Positions 15,848 to 24,833 of a stretch of DNA of 64,000 bases are shown one piece after another (within the stretch, counting starts at the first letter, position 1; each line of letters begins with the position of its first letter). This DNA comes from Carnobacterium divergens DSM 20623 (GTDB lineage: Bacteria; Bacillota; Bacilli; Lactobacillales; Carnobacteriaceae). Location: the NCBI RefSeq assembly GCF_000744255.1, contig NZ_JQLO01000001.1, positions 1 to 64,000 of the forward strand. Direction: 5' to 3'. The position numbers and the translations under genes were made by a program. The notes beneath the pieces are model-generated. The model ran no database searches, was not told the origin of the DNA, and was given only the letters and a program-made list of their open reading frames with translations.

Positions 15848-17332
15848 ATGAAAAAGGGAAACTTGTTTAAAAAAGGGTTAATTTTAGGAGTAACAGCATG
15901 TTCTTTATTTTTAGTTCAACAATTAAAGGTAAATGCGGCAGATGATGCTTCAGTCATGCCAAGTATTGAAAATAAACAGATTTTAATGGGATTTTGGCAT
16001 AACTGGCAAGCCAATCCTAATGATGGATATAAACGTGGTTCTTCAGCAGAAATTGCATTGAGAGATACACCAGACGCATATAATGTTGTTGCAGTAGCCT
16101 TTATGAAAGGGGAAGGAATTCCAACTTTTAAACCTTACAAAGGAACAGATGCAGAATTTCGCCAGCAAGTCGGAGAACTAAATAAAGCAGGCAAACCGGT
16201 TTTGATTTCATTAGGTGGAGCGGATGCTCATGTGCAATTAAAAAATGGCGATGAAACAGCATTTGCGAATGAACTGATTCGTTTAGTCGAAACCTATGGC
16301 TTTGATGGAATTGATATCGATTTAGAACAAGCAGCCATTACAGCTGGAGATAACAAAACGGTTATTCCTAAAGCTCTAAAAATCGTGAAAGCACATTACA
16401 AAGCTCAAAATCAAAACTTTATTATTAGCATGGCACCAGAATTCCCTTATTTAAAACCTGGAAATGCGTATGAATCTTATTTAACTTCATTAAAAGATGA
16501 GTATGATTTTATCGCACCACAATTGTACAACCAAGGTGGAGATGGTGTTTGGGTAGATGAAATCAGCAAATGGGTAACACAAAATGATGATGCTTATAAA
16601 TATGAATTTCTTTATTATATGGCAGATTCTTTAATTCATGGGACACGAGGCTTCTTACAAATTCCAGCTTCAAAATTAGCAATCGGTTTACCAGCTAATA
16701 ATGATGCAGGGGCATCAGGCTATGTTAAAGATCCACAAGTGGTGTATAACGTCTTTGATCAATTAAAAAAAGACGGCAATCCTATTAAAGGGCTGATGAC
16801 TTGGTCGATTAACTGGGATTTAGGCAAGGATGTCAATGGCGTTGCTTACAATCAAGGATTTTCAAAAGCGTATGATACATTGATTAACGGTGGTGGAGGT
16901 GTGGCAGATACGGAAAAGCCATCAGCTCCAACGAATGTGAAAGCGAGTAATATAACCGCTAACCAAGTTCAGTTGGATTGGACAGCATCAACAGACAATA
17001 TTGGTGTGACAGGCTATCAGATTCTACGCGATGGCGTCGTAGTTGGAACTGCAAAGGGTACAACGTACAGCGATAGCGGTTTAAAACCAGCTACTAGTTA
17101 CAGCTATCAAATCAAAGCAACAGACCGTGCTGGAAATGTTTCATTAGGAAGTGCATCGCTTGCTGTGAAAACGATAGAAGGGCCTGAAGTTCCAAGTAAT
17201 GAATGGGATGCAACCAAAACCTATGTCGCAGGGGATAAAGTTACCTACAAAGGAAAAGGCTACCAAGCGCAATGGTGGACTAAAGGAGAAGAGCCAAGTT
17301 TAGCTACTTCAATTGTTTGGAAAGCGATTTAA
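15848..17332 (+). CDS. Secreted GH18 chitinase with FnIII and chitin-binding modules
   Basis: A 494-residue extracellular endochitinase. The signal peptide is about residues 1-29 (KKGLILGVTACSLFLVQQLKVNA). The GH18 domain spans about 40-345, with the catalytic DxxDxDxE seen as FDGIDIDLEQ (acid Glu160), preceded by LISLGGADAH, and followed by APQLYNQG and LMTWSINWD. A fibronectin type III module follows (about 358-440), then a CBM5/12 module starting NEWDATKTYVAGDKVTYKGKGYQAQWWTKGEEP. Start ATG at 15848 lies 8 nt after AAGGAG; an upstream TTG at 15842 is rejected. The promoter has a near-perfect cre site. No lytic polysaccharide monooxygenase gene is adjacent, unlike in several relatives. Confidence 0.95.
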   Translation: MKKGNLFKKGLILGVTACSLFLVQQLKVNAADDASVMPSIENKQILMGFWHNWQANPNDGYKRGSSAEIALRDTPDAYNVVAVAFMKGEGIPTFKPYKGTDAEFRQQVGELNKAGKPVLISLGGADAHVQLKNGDETAFANELIRLVETYGFDGIDIDLEQAAITAGDNKTVIPKALKIVKAHYKAQNQNFIISMAPEFPYLKPGNAYESYLTSLKDEYDFIAPQLYNQGGDGVWVDEISKWVTQNDDAYKYEFLYYMADSLIHGTRGFLQIPASKLAIGLPANNDAGASGYVKDPQVVYNVFDQLKKDGNPIKGLMTWSINWDLGKDVNGVAYNQGFSKAYDTLINGGGGVADTEKPSAPTNVKASNITANQVQLDWTASTDNIGVTGYQILRDGVVVGTAKGTTYSDSGLKPATSYSYQIKATDRAGNVSLGSASLAVKTIEGPEVPSNEWDATKTYVAGDKVTYKGKGYQAQWWTKGEEPSLATSIVWKAI

Positions 17333-17348
17333 AGCATTTTTTAATAAA

Positions 17349-17385
17349 GAAGGGACTTGATGTTTTTTTCAAGTCTCTTTTTTTA
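17349..17385 (+). terminator. Intrinsic terminator after the chitinase gene
   Basis: AGGGACTTGA pairs with TCAAGTCTCT, with one G-T wobble, followed by seven T. Confidence 0.88.
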
Positions 17386-17473
17386 GTTAGATAGAGCTAA
17401 AACAGATGTATAGAGTTCAGTTATTATGATAAACTTAAAGGAAAGAATAATTTTAAGTACGAAAGGTAAGAGG

Positions 17474-18040
17474 ATGAAAATAGATAACATACTCAAAGTT
17501 ACAAGTAGACGGGAATTACGTGATTGGCTGATAACTAATTGTGAAACAGCTAAGTATTGTTGGATAACGGTAAGTATTCAACCTGAAGTCAATAAACTTC
17601 TCTATTTAGATGCTGTAGAAGAAGCGTTGTGTTTTGGGTGGATTGATGGAATAAAAAAGAAATTAGATGGACAACTAGTTCAACGATTAAGTCCAAGGTC
17701 AACCAAAAGCAATTGGACAGAATTAAATAAAGAACGTGTTCGAAGATTAGAGAAACAAGGATTGATGACTGATTTTGGGGCAAAAGTACTTCCAAACATG
17801 GATCTGTCTTCTTTTATAATAGATGAACAAATCCTTCAACGTTTAAAAGAAGACTTAGAAGTTTATAAAAATTTCACAACCTTTCCTGAGTTATATCAAA
17901 GAATTCGTATCGATACAATCCAAAGTAATAAAAAAGAAACGGAATTATTTGAGAAAAGGTTAGACAAATTGATTGATCATACAAAATTGAATAAGCTGTA
18001 TGGCTCTTGGCACGATGACGGGAGATTACTGGACTACTAA
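17474..18040 (+). CDS. YdeI/OmpD-associated family protein
   Basis: A 188-residue cytosolic protein of the YdeI family, some members of which are linked to bacteriocin or antimicrobial-peptide protection; the mechanism is unknown. Family features are the start LRDWLITNCETAKYCWITV, the strongly conserved LYLDAVEEALCFGWIDGI, and QRLSPRSTKSNWTELNKERVRRLEKQGLM. The C-terminus continues with a helical region ending HDDGRLLDY. ATG 17474 lies 7 nt after GAAAGG; longer in-frame starts lack a ribosome-binding site. It stands between two terminators and is convergent with mscL. Confidence 0.84.
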   Translation: MKIDNILKVTSRRELRDWLITNCETAKYCWITVSIQPEVNKLLYLDAVEEALCFGWIDGIKKKLDGQLVQRLSPRSTKSNWTELNKERVRRLEKQGLMTDFGAKVLPNMDLSSFIIDEQILQRLKEDLEVYKNFTTFPELYQRIRIDTIQSNKKETELFEKRLDKLIDHTKLNKLYGSWHDDGRLLDY

Positions 18041-18094
18041 ACTAAAACAAGGTTTGCTTCAATTGATTCAATTAAAGCAAACCTTGTTTTAGTT
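18040..18094. terminator. Bidirectional terminator between ydeI-like gene and mscL
   Basis: A 20-bp perfect stem (18040-18059 with 18075-18094; inner arms AAGGTTTGCTT and AAGCAAACCTT) with A and T rich ends in both orientations. Confidence 0.92.
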
Positions 18095-18505
18095 AGTGTG
18101 ATTGTTTTTAGCTTGGAGAGCTAATAAATCGCGAATTTCTTTCAAATATTCTTCAGAAGCTTCAATTGTAGGTTCTTCGGTTGTTTCTTCAGTAGGTTTT
18201 TTGAATTTAGTTGTTAACGTGTTGATTGCTTTAATAAAGATAAAAATAGCAAATGCAATAATAACAAAATCAATAATTGATTGTAAAAATGCGCCGTATT
18301 TTAATTCAGCAGTTCCAACTTTGACCATTAAACCAGAAACGTCATGACCACCTAAGATAATTCCAATTAAGGGTGTGATGATATTTTTAACCAGTGAAGT
18401 TACAATGGCGCTAAAAGCACCCCCAATAACAACCCCAACAGCTAAGTCAAGTACATTTCCACGTAGAGCAAATTCTTTAAATTCATTCATAAAATTTTTA
18501 AACAT
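18089..18505 (-). CDS. mscL: Large-conductance mechanosensitive channel MscL
   Basis: MscL opens under membrane tension and releases solutes during hypo-osmotic shock. The 138-residue protein has the canonical N-terminus FKNFMNEFKEFALRGNVLDLAVGVVIGGAFSAIVTSLVKNIITPLIG (TM1), TM2 at about residues 72-95 (FLQSIIDFVIIAFAIFIFI), and a charged C-terminal helix EEYLKEIRDLLALQ. The linker is enriched in Thr and Glu. AAGGAGGTCTC precedes the ATG. Monocistronic. Confidence 0.96.
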   Translation of the reverse strand: MFKNFMNEFKEFALRGNVLDLAVGVVIGGAFSAIVTSLVKNIITPLIGIILGGHDVSGLMVKVGTAELKYGAFLQSIIDFVIIAFAIFIFIKAINTLTTKFKKPTEETTEEPTIEASEEYLKEIRDLLALQAKNNHTN

Positions 18506-18733
18506 AACAGAGACCTCCTTATTTAAGATAGTGTATTCAATAACAGTATATAGAAAAGTGGCTTAAAATAAAAGAGAAACGTTTATGTAGAATAAACTTT
18601 TAAGATAAGATGCAGGGATCAAAATTTCGGGAAAACATTCAACTAATTTATGAAAACGAACTTCATTTATTATAGAAGCATTATGTTGATAGTTATTTTA
18701 AAATAACAACATAATAATTCGTAGTTCAATGAG

Positions 18734-18762
18734 TTGCTAATTATCAGACAATTCGGTACTAT
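18734..18762 (+). promoter_or_regulatory. Promoter of the two-component system
   Basis: TTGCTA (18734-18739) and TACTAT (18757-18762) with a 17-bp spacer, 35 bp before the kinase start. The rest of the 290-bp gap back to mscL holds nothing recognisable. Confidence 0.55.
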
Positions 18763-18796
18763 TGTTAAGAAGAATGCGTAGAGTAGGTGGTATTCA

Positions 18797-20446
18797 ATGG
18801 GGAAAAAACAGCGAAAAGAGTCAATGATTAAATATCGAAATAGCCGTAAGCTCTCATTGCAAAGTACGATTATTTTTGTAGTCGTGTGTGCGACGGTTGT
18901 ATCATTAATTGTATCGGCTATTTTAATTCGCAATTACGTTGTCGAAAAAGAATATGTGAATACGAAAGAAAAGATTGCAACCGTAGCGAATCTGGTTGCT
19001 GCAAATACAGAGGTTCAAGGTGGTATTACGGGAACCGTTTCTAACAATACCTTACAAGACTTTTCATTAGAAGTGTCAAAAATGACCAATGTTGATTTTG
19101 TAGTTGTTCTAAATAAAGACTTGATTCGGCTTTCTCATCCCGATGCAACAGTAATCGGACAACCCTTTTCAAACTTAGCAGATGCAAAAAAAACACTGTC
19201 GGGTAAGGGACATTATTCTGTCCAAGAGGGTGTTTTAGGAGATGGGATTCGTTACTTTAGCCCCGTGAAAAACGATCAAGGAGAGGTAATTGGTGTCGTT
19301 TGCGTAGGATTGACACTTGCAACAGTGAATAAAGAAGTGGAAGCAGCTCAAAGTAAGATTCTAATTGGCTTATTGTTAGGATTGATTGTAGGCGTTGTAG
19401 GCGCAATCTTCTTAGCTCAAAAAGTGAAATTAATCTTATTCGGTTTAGAACCAAGTGAAATTGCAACTCGTTTAGGTGAAAAAGAAATTATTGAAGACGA
19501 GGTTAGTGAAGGAATCGTAGCGATTGATGCCTATAAAAACGTAATGCTAGTGAATCGTGAAGCTACCCAAATGTTCAAAAAAATGAACCTTCAAATGGAT
19601 GTTGCTGTAAATCAACCACTAGAAGAGCGCTTATACACTGTTTTATTTGAAGAAATTTTTAATACACATGTAAAAATAAAAGATCAAGTTCTTTATTTAA
19701 ATGGTTTAGAAGTGATTGCAAGTATTGCACCGATGTTTATTGAGGGTAATTTTTATGGAGCAGTGGCCACCTTTAGAGATCAGTCAGAAATGCAACATAT
19801 GATTCATGAGCTTAGCGGAACGCAACAATATATTGATTCATTACGAGCACAAACCCATGAATTTATGAATAAGATGCATGTAATCTTAGGCTTAATTGAA
19901 TTACAAAAATATGAGGAAGTAACCGGGTTTATTCAACAGTTAAGCTATGACTACCAAGAAGAAGTTGGATTTGTAACAGAAAAAATCAAAGTCCCTGCAG
20001 TAGCAGGCTTTATCCTTGGGAAAATCAACGAGGCAAAAGAGCAAGATGTAGATATTGTGCTAGCCGAAGCCTCTTACTTACCAGAACTTAAAATGGGCAA
20101 CAGTATTCATATTTTATTGCAAATTTTAGGGAATCTTCTCGATAACGCTAAAGAGGCCGTGATAAATCAAGAGTTAAAAACCGTAGAACTTTTATTGAAT
20201 TATGATTTAGAAGGAGAAATTTTTATTATTCAAGTAACCGATACAGGTGTTGGTATTCCACTTGAAATAAAAGAAAAGATGTTTAAAAGAGGCTTTTCAA
20301 CAAAAGGTGAGCATCGTGGTTTCGGCTTAAATCTCATTCAAAAAATTGTGACGAATCATCAAGGATTTATTGAAGTAACGACAAATGAACCACAAGGAAC
20401 ACGTTTTTATATTGAATTACCGTATGAAATGGGGGAAGAAGAGTGA
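18797..20446 (+). CDS. Sensor histidine kinase, CitA/DcuS type
   Basis: A 549-residue membrane sensor for a di- or tricarboxylate or related anion. TM1 is at about 22-45, followed by an extracellular PDC/Cache domain (about 46-188) with the family sequence RLSHPDATVIGQPF and GVVCVGLTL; TM2 is about 188-207. A cytoplasmic PAS domain (about 230-330) leads to the dimerisation region with phospho-acceptor His354 in LRAQTHEFMNKMH. The ATPase domain has NLLDNAKEAV, DTGVGIP and GFGLNLI. Its stop overlaps the start of the regulator gene. The neighbouring AEC permease and D-lactate-dehydrogenase-type genes are plausible targets. Confidence 0.92.
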   Translation: MGKKQRKESMIKYRNSRKLSLQSTIIFVVVCATVVSLIVSAILIRNYVVEKEYVNTKEKIATVANLVAANTEVQGGITGTVSNNTLQDFSLEVSKMTNVDFVVVLNKDLIRLSHPDATVIGQPFSNLADAKKTLSGKGHYSVQEGVLGDGIRYFSPVKNDQGEVIGVVCVGLTLATVNKEVEAAQSKILIGLLLGLIVGVVGAIFLAQKVKLILFGLEPSEIATRLGEKEIIEDEVSEGIVAIDAYKNVMLVNREATQMFKKMNLQMDVAVNQPLEERLYTVLFEEIFNTHVKIKDQVLYLNGLEVIASIAPMFIEGNFYGAVATFRDQSEMQHMIHELSGTQQYIDSLRAQTHEFMNKMHVILGLIELQKYEEVTGFIQQLSYDYQEEVGFVTEKIKVPAVAGFILGKINEAKEQDVDIVLAEASYLPELKMGNSIHILLQILGNLLDNAKEAVINQELKTVELLLNYDLEGEIFIIQVTDTGVGIPLEIKEKMFKRGFSTKGEHRGFGLNLIQKIVTNHQGFIEVTTNEPQGTRFYIELPYEMGEEE

Positions 20447-21162
20447 CCAAAGTCTTAATAATTGAAGATGATCCGATGGTAGCGATGTTGAATCAGCAAT
20501 ACATTCAACAGCTTTCGGCAGTTGAAATCGTTGGAAATGTCCGAAACGTTGCAGATGCTAGAGTGATTCTTGATCATGAAACGGTTGATTTGTTGCTATT
20601 AGATGTTTACTTGCCGGGGATGACAGGCATTGAGTTTTTAGCAGAACTGCATGAAACAAAAAAAGAACTATCTGTTATCCTAATCACGGCTGCAAATGAT
20701 GTGGCTACGGTTAAAGAAGCGATATATTATGGTGTGGTGGATTATTTAATCAAGCCATTTACTTTTGAACGCTTTAAAGTAGCCTTTACTAAATACTTGG
20801 AGCTAAATAAGGTGTTTCAAGAAGATGAAAAAACCAATCAAACGCGTTTAGATAAATTTTTCAATGTAGGTCAGCTTTCAGAGCAACGAGCTACACAAGC
20901 ACACGAAGACCTACCCAAAGGATTGTCTAAATTAACATTGAAAAAAATTCAAGCTCAAATTAATCAAGAAAAAATTCATTTTTCAACGGAATCACTTGCT
21001 AGTAAAGTTGGATTATCTAGAATATCTACCAAAAAATACCTCGCTTTTTTAGCTGAAATTGGCTACCTGACAGAGGAAATGGAATACCGTGAAGTAGGGC
21101 GCCCTATCACGCTTTATAAGAAAAATAAAGACCAACAACAAGTCATTGAAAAATATTTATAA
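20443..21162 (+). CDS. Response regulator, CitB/DcuR type
   Basis: A 239-residue regulator with a receiver domain (residues 1-120; acidic pocket EDD at 8-10, phospho-acceptor Asp54 in LLLLDVYLPG, Lys in DYLIKPF) and a C-terminal helix-turn-helix (about 185-225, in FSTESLASKVGLSRISTKKYLAFLAEIGYL). This arrangement is that of the CitT/DctR/DcuR family. It starts with GTG inside the kinase stop region (4-bp overlap), so the two are translationally coupled. A bidirectional terminator follows. Confidence 0.93.
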   Translation: MTKVLIIEDDPMVAMLNQQYIQQLSAVEIVGNVRNVADARVILDHETVDLLLLDVYLPGMTGIEFLAELHETKKELSVILITAANDVATVKEAIYYGVVDYLIKPFTFERFKVAFTKYLELNKVFQEDEKTNQTRLDKFFNVGQLSEQRATQAHEDLPKGLSKLTLKKIQAQINQEKIHFSTESLASKVGLSRISTKKYLAFLAEIGYLTEEMEYREVGRPITLYKKNKDQQQVIEKYL

Positions 21163-21202
21163 AAAAAACGACTCTTTCAATTTGAAAGAGTCGTTTTTTT
21201 AA
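21161..21202. terminator. Bidirectional terminator between response regulator and D-LDH genes
   Basis: Perfect stem with arms ACGACTCTTTCAA and TTGAAAGAGTCGT, flanked by A8 and T7, serving both converging operons. Confidence 0.93.
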
Positions 21203-22215
21203 GCCATTGTTGGCAAGGGAACATTGTTTTCAGTTTGTCCTGTTGTTAAAATATCGTTGAAGTTATCAAAACTTGTTTCAATCATGTTTGATAAAGCTTC
21301 GTCTGTATTTGAACCGATATGAGGAGTTACAAGAACACGAGGATACATATCGACTAAACGTTGAACAGTTGGACTTGGAAGTGGTTCCCAAGGAGCGAAT
21401 TCTTTAAAGAATAAGTCTTTTTCATTAGCAAAGACGTCTGTTCCAAAACCGGCTAATTCATTTGCTTCAAGTGCTGCTAAAATGGCATCGTCATCTTGCA
21501 ATTCACCTCGAGCAGTGTTGATTAAAATGGCATCATTTTTCATTTTTCCTAAAAAGTCTGCATTGATCATTTTATCATTTTTTCCAGGGAAGTAAGGAAC
21601 GTGCATGCTGACAACGTCACTTTCTGCTAATAAAGTATCTAAATCTTTAAATTCAAGAACTTCTTTTGCAGCATCACTTTCAAAGACATCGTAACCAATT
21701 ACTTTAGCGCCTAAGCCTTTGAATAATTTTGCTTCAGTTAAACCAATTTTACCCGTTCCGATAATTCCAACGGTACAATTACGAATTTCACGACTAAACA
21801 TTTCGCTATCAACGATAAAGTTTTTGTTGGCTGTTCTCATGGTAGCGTAAGCGGTGTGGCGTAATAACATCATTGCTAAAGTCAATGAAAGTTCAGCGAT
21901 TGCATTTGGTGAATAAGAAGGGACACGAGCTACTTCCATATTGTATTCACTAGCTGCTTCTAAATCGATATGATTAAAGCCAACAGTTCTAGTGAATAAA
22001 TATTTCACACCATATTGGGCCATTTTTTCAATGTTTTGACGATCAGCAACACAGTTTCCACGTAGTAACACAGCTTCGTGATGTTCAGCAGTTTCAATAT
22101 TGTCATGTGTTAATAAGTCTTCAATCAACGTTAAGTTGAAGTTGTATTTGTTTAAGTTATTGAAGAAAGCTACTTCATTTGGGCGTACTCCGTAACAAGC
22201 GATTTGAATAGTCAT
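21199..22215 (-). CDS. D-2-hydroxyacid dehydrogenase, D-lactate dehydrogenase type
   Basis: A 338-residue NAD-dependent dehydrogenase that interconverts a 2-ketoacid (pyruvate-like) and its D-hydroxyacid. The NAD-binding loop is VGIIGTGKIGLTEAKLFKGLGAKVIGYD. Catalytic elements are Arg in INTARGEL, Glu in the FANEKD region and His in VTPHIGSNTDEAL. It begins IQIACYGVRPNEVAFFNNLN, as in D-LDH/VanH-like enzymes. The gene is 46 bp downstream of the AEC permease in the same direction, so import or export of the same acid is likely. Other hydroxyacids such as 2-hydroxyisocaproate remain possible. GGAGGAATTT precedes the ATG. Confidence 0.9.
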   Translation of the reverse strand: MTIQIACYGVRPNEVAFFNNLNKYNFNLTLIEDLLTHDNIETAEHHEAVLLRGNCVADRQNIEKMAQYGVKYLFTRTVGFNHIDLEAASEYNMEVARVPSYSPNAIAELSLTLAMMLLRHTAYATMRTANKNFIVDSEMFSREIRNCTVGIIGTGKIGLTEAKLFKGLGAKVIGYDVFESDAAKEVLEFKDLDTLLAESDVVSMHVPYFPGKNDKMINADFLGKMKNDAILINTARGELQDDDAILAALEANELAGFGTDVFANEKDLFFKEFAPWEPLPSPTVQRLVDMYPRVLVTPHIGSNTDEALSNMIETSFDNFNDILTTGQTENNVPLPTMA

Positions 22216-22261
22216 GATAAATTCCTCCGTTAATTTTTATTTAAAGTTGTTTTAATAAGGT

Positions 22262-23320
22262 TTAAAATAAGCCAGTTTTACTGATTACTTCTAAAATAAC
22301 AATCCAGATAGGTGTCATTACAACAGCCGTAACAGTGGAAATTAGAGAAGCATTTGAGGCAAGTAAGGCATCTTTGTCAAAGCTAATGGCATAAGCAGCA
22401 GCAACCGTTGCAGTTGGTGTAGCCATCATAATTACGATAGTAGCAAGAGCTTCGTAGCTTACTGGTAAAATATGAGTGACAGTTAATAGAGCTAGTAATA
22501 CAATGTTAATTGCAGGGACTAAGATTACTTTGACAACACTGTAGTACCAAGAAGTTTTATCAGAAGCAGCTTTTTTGAAACTTACTTCGCCAAGAGTTGA
22601 ACCAATTGATAACCAAGCAAGAGGTGAAGCAAGTCCAGCAAGATAAGTCATAGGTTTGAATAACCATAATGCAGTTTGGTCGATACGTAGGAACGCAACT
22701 TGATGAGCAGCTCCACCATCAATACCAGCAACAGTTACTTGTGGCAAGTAACCTTGGAAAATCCAGATGAAAAGTCCAGCGAATGTAGCGATAACGATTG
22801 GGTTTAAGAACATTGTTTTAATATTTTTAAGTTCCATTTTTAAGCCACTCATTTTAATGTAGCCATATGAATAAAGGAAGATACGGTAACCAATGTTAAA
22901 GATTGAACTGAACATCACACCAACTGGTCCATAGATTGCACTTACGATAGGTGTTCCAAAGAATGTTGTAGAGCCGAAAATAGTTAAAACACGTAAAGTA
23001 TCTTGTTTATCTCCTTTGTAGCTAAGGAAAAATGGTTTTGAAACAAAAATCAAAATAATGTAGATTGCAATTCCCCAAATCAAAACGTTCATACCTTGTT
23101 TTAATGTGTCAGGATCAATATCTTGCATAAAAGCGTTAAAAGCTAAGGCAGGAAGGGCAACGGTTAAAACGACTTTAGAAAGTAATTTCCCAACTTCTGC
23201 TGAAAAAATTCCTTTCTTTCTGCAAAAGAAGCCAAGCATAATGATAAAGACAGTTGAAGTGATAGCACTAATAATATTCATATCGGTTAAAGTAGTTTTG
23301 ATAATTTCACCAAGGTTCAT
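22262..23320 (-). CDS. AEC-family permease (malate/auxin-efflux carrier type)
   Basis: A 352-residue membrane transporter with about 10 helices in two inverted halves. Visible segments include ITSTVFIIMLGFFCRKKGIFS, LSKVVLTVALPALAFNAFM, FGSTTFFGTPIVSAIYGPVGVM and MMATPTATVAAAYAISFDKD. AEC proteins in lactic acid bacteria transport malate, citrate-type or other organic anions. ATG at 23320 is preceded by GGAGGAACAAAAA; an upstream in-frame TTG at 23335 overlaps this ribosome-binding site and is rejected. It leads an operon with the D-LDH-type gene, opposite the CitA/DcuS-like system, a layout seen with maeKR and maePE in other lactobacilli. Confidence 0.88.
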   Translation of the reverse strand: MNLGEIIKTTLTDMNIISAITSTVFIIMLGFFCRKKGIFSAEVGKLLSKVVLTVALPALAFNAFMQDIDPDTLKQGMNVLIWGIAIYIILIFVSKPFFLSYKGDKQDTLRVLTIFGSTTFFGTPIVSAIYGPVGVMFSSIFNIGYRIFLYSYGYIKMSGLKMELKNIKTMFLNPIVIATFAGLFIWIFQGYLPQVTVAGIDGGAAHQVAFLRIDQTALWLFKPMTYLAGLASPLAWLSIGSTLGEVSFKKAASDKTSWYYSVVKVILVPAINIVLLALLTVTHILPVSYEALATIVIMMATPTATVAAAYAISFDKDALLASNASLISTVTAVVMTPIWIVILEVISKTGLF

Positions 23321-23680
23321 TTTTTGTTCCTCCAAATTTATAATGTATTTTTAATCACAAACGATTTTGTTATAATTTCAATTGCTTCAAACACGGCCAT
23401 GTCCTTTGAACACTCTTATCATACTGTGAGTATGTGAAATAGTGAACAATATGTAATTAAGTTAAACTTATGTAACTTACGTAAGTGAAATGAATCACAA
23501 ATAAACTGCTTTTTTGATATAAAAACGGATTTATCAAAATTTTTATTAACATTTAGTTGAGCATAATAGAACGAATTAGTAAGATTTTTTTAATATTAAG
23601 GGATATTGGATGGGTTGCGAAGTTAAATAAGGTATAATAAAAGTATAAAAAGAAGGATGTTATGGGAGGAGACGATAAAA
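23321..23680. other. 360-bp divergent intergenic region
   Basis: No gene is visible. It holds the paired palindromes at 23459-23486 and, on the other side, a TATAAT (23633-23638) preceding the lipoprotein gene without a good -35 box at standard spacing. Confidence 0.6.
23459..23486. promoter_or_regulatory. Candidate operator upstream of the AEC/D-LDH operon
   Basis: Two adjacent palindromes, AAGTTAAACTT (23459-23469) and the perfect 12-mer ACTTACGTAAGT (23475-23486), lie about 140-165 bp upstream of the permease start. A TATGAT element on the minus strand (23418-23423) lies between. They could be binding sites for the neighbouring response regulator; this is inference. Confidence 0.4.
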
Positions 23681-24769
23681 ATGAAACAAGTAAAAAATAA
23701 AGTAAGTGTTGTGTTGGTAATGATTATGAGTATTTTTGTATTAGCGGCTTGTAACAATGGCAGCGGAGAAGCTACCACATCTAAGAACGATCAGTATGAT
23801 ACAGCGATGCGCGAGGGACAATTAGCAATTAGTAATAAAGACTATACTGAGGCAGAAAAATCATTTGAAAAAGCCTTAAGTTACAAAGAAAAAGATACAA
23901 AAGCAACAACCTTCTTAGATCAGACTAAAAATTATGTTAAAGCAGAAAGTGATTTTAAAGCTGAAAAATTAGATCAAGCTAAAACCGAGGCAACGAATGT
24001 AGTGAACGAGAAAAAAGGTTCAAAAGATTTAATCAAAGCTGGAGAAAGCCTATTAGCTAAAATAGAAGCTACAACGAATAAAGAGGTCTATCAAGCTTTG
24101 TACGATACAAGTAAGAAACAATTTGATGCAGGTAAATTAGACGATGCGGCTGGAACCATTGATGAGTTGTTAGCAAAAGATTTAACTGCAGCTAACTTTA
24201 AATCATTAAAACAAGAAGCAGAAGCACTAAAAGTGAAAATCAATCAAGCGCAAGCAGCGTTAGTTAAAGAACAACAGCAACAACAAGTTACAACGAGCTC
24301 AAAATATAAAACAGAACGCAATTCTGAACTTGCTGCAACTGAATTTAAAAAAGCAACAGGAAAAGACATCAAACAAGCAACGGACGATGAGATTGCTGCT
24401 TGGTTAGCGCAAAAATCAGACAGCGAAAAAGCTACCACTGGAACGATTGACTCTTCTAGCTCGTCAGATAGCAGTGCCGCAAGTAGTGACAGCTCTGCTG
24501 CTACAAACCCAGATAGTGAAAAAATAAAAATTATTACAGCAGTATCAGGTTTGACTGGCTATTCGTATACAGATAATCAATACTATGTAACCAAAGAAAA
24601 TGCTGATTTGTTCCAAGTTGAAATCAGACATGCTCATACCGTAGATGGAACTGAAATTTCAAATATGGTTGGAATGTTCCAATACACGCCTTCAACTGGA
24701 GGTTTGGAAAAAATGGATCCAATTACTGGTGAATATGGTCCTTTCAAGAAAGACAATACAGGTGTTTAA
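23681..24769 (+). CDS. Lipoprotein with TPR-like helical repeats
   Basis: A 362-residue secreted lipoprotein. The signal peptide VSVVLVMIMSIFVLAACNNGSG has a clear lipobox LAAC (Cys about residue 24). Residues about 35-215 contain helical repeats resembling tetratricopeptides (for example AMREGQLAISNKDYTEAEKSFEKAL and AKTEATNVVNEKK). A Ser-rich linker SSSSSDSSAASSDSSAA leads to a C-terminal domain of about 85 residues, starting KIKIITAVSGLTGYSYTDNQYYV, that I do not recognise. ATG 23681 lies 10 nt after GGGAGGA. Role at the membrane surface is unknown; a cell-wall or secretion adaptor is possible. Confidence 0.82.
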   Translation: MKQVKNKVSVVLVMIMSIFVLAACNNGSGEATTSKNDQYDTAMREGQLAISNKDYTEAEKSFEKALSYKEKDTKATTFLDQTKNYVKAESDFKAEKLDQAKTEATNVVNEKKGSKDLIKAGESLLAKIEATTNKEVYQALYDTSKKQFDAGKLDDAAGTIDELLAKDLTAANFKSLKQEAEALKVKINQAQAALVKEQQQQQVTTSSKYKTERNSELAATEFKKATGKDIKQATDDEIAAWLAQKSDSEKATTGTIDSSSSSDSSAASSDSSAATNPDSEKIKIITAVSGLTGYSYTDNQYYVTKENADLFQVEIRHAHTVDGTEISNMVGMFQYTPSTGGLEKMDPITGEYGPFKKDNTGV

Positions 24770-24778
24770 TTAAATGCA

Positions 24779-24833
24779 TAAAAAAACAACGGATACAAAA
24801 GTTTTAAAGACTTTTGTGTCTGTTGTTTTTTGT
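24779..24833. terminator. Bidirectional terminator after the lipoprotein gene
   Basis: Arms AACAACGGATACAAAAG and CTTTTGTGTCTGTTGTT pair with few wobbles around a 9-nt loop, flanked by A7 and T6. Confidence 0.9.
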
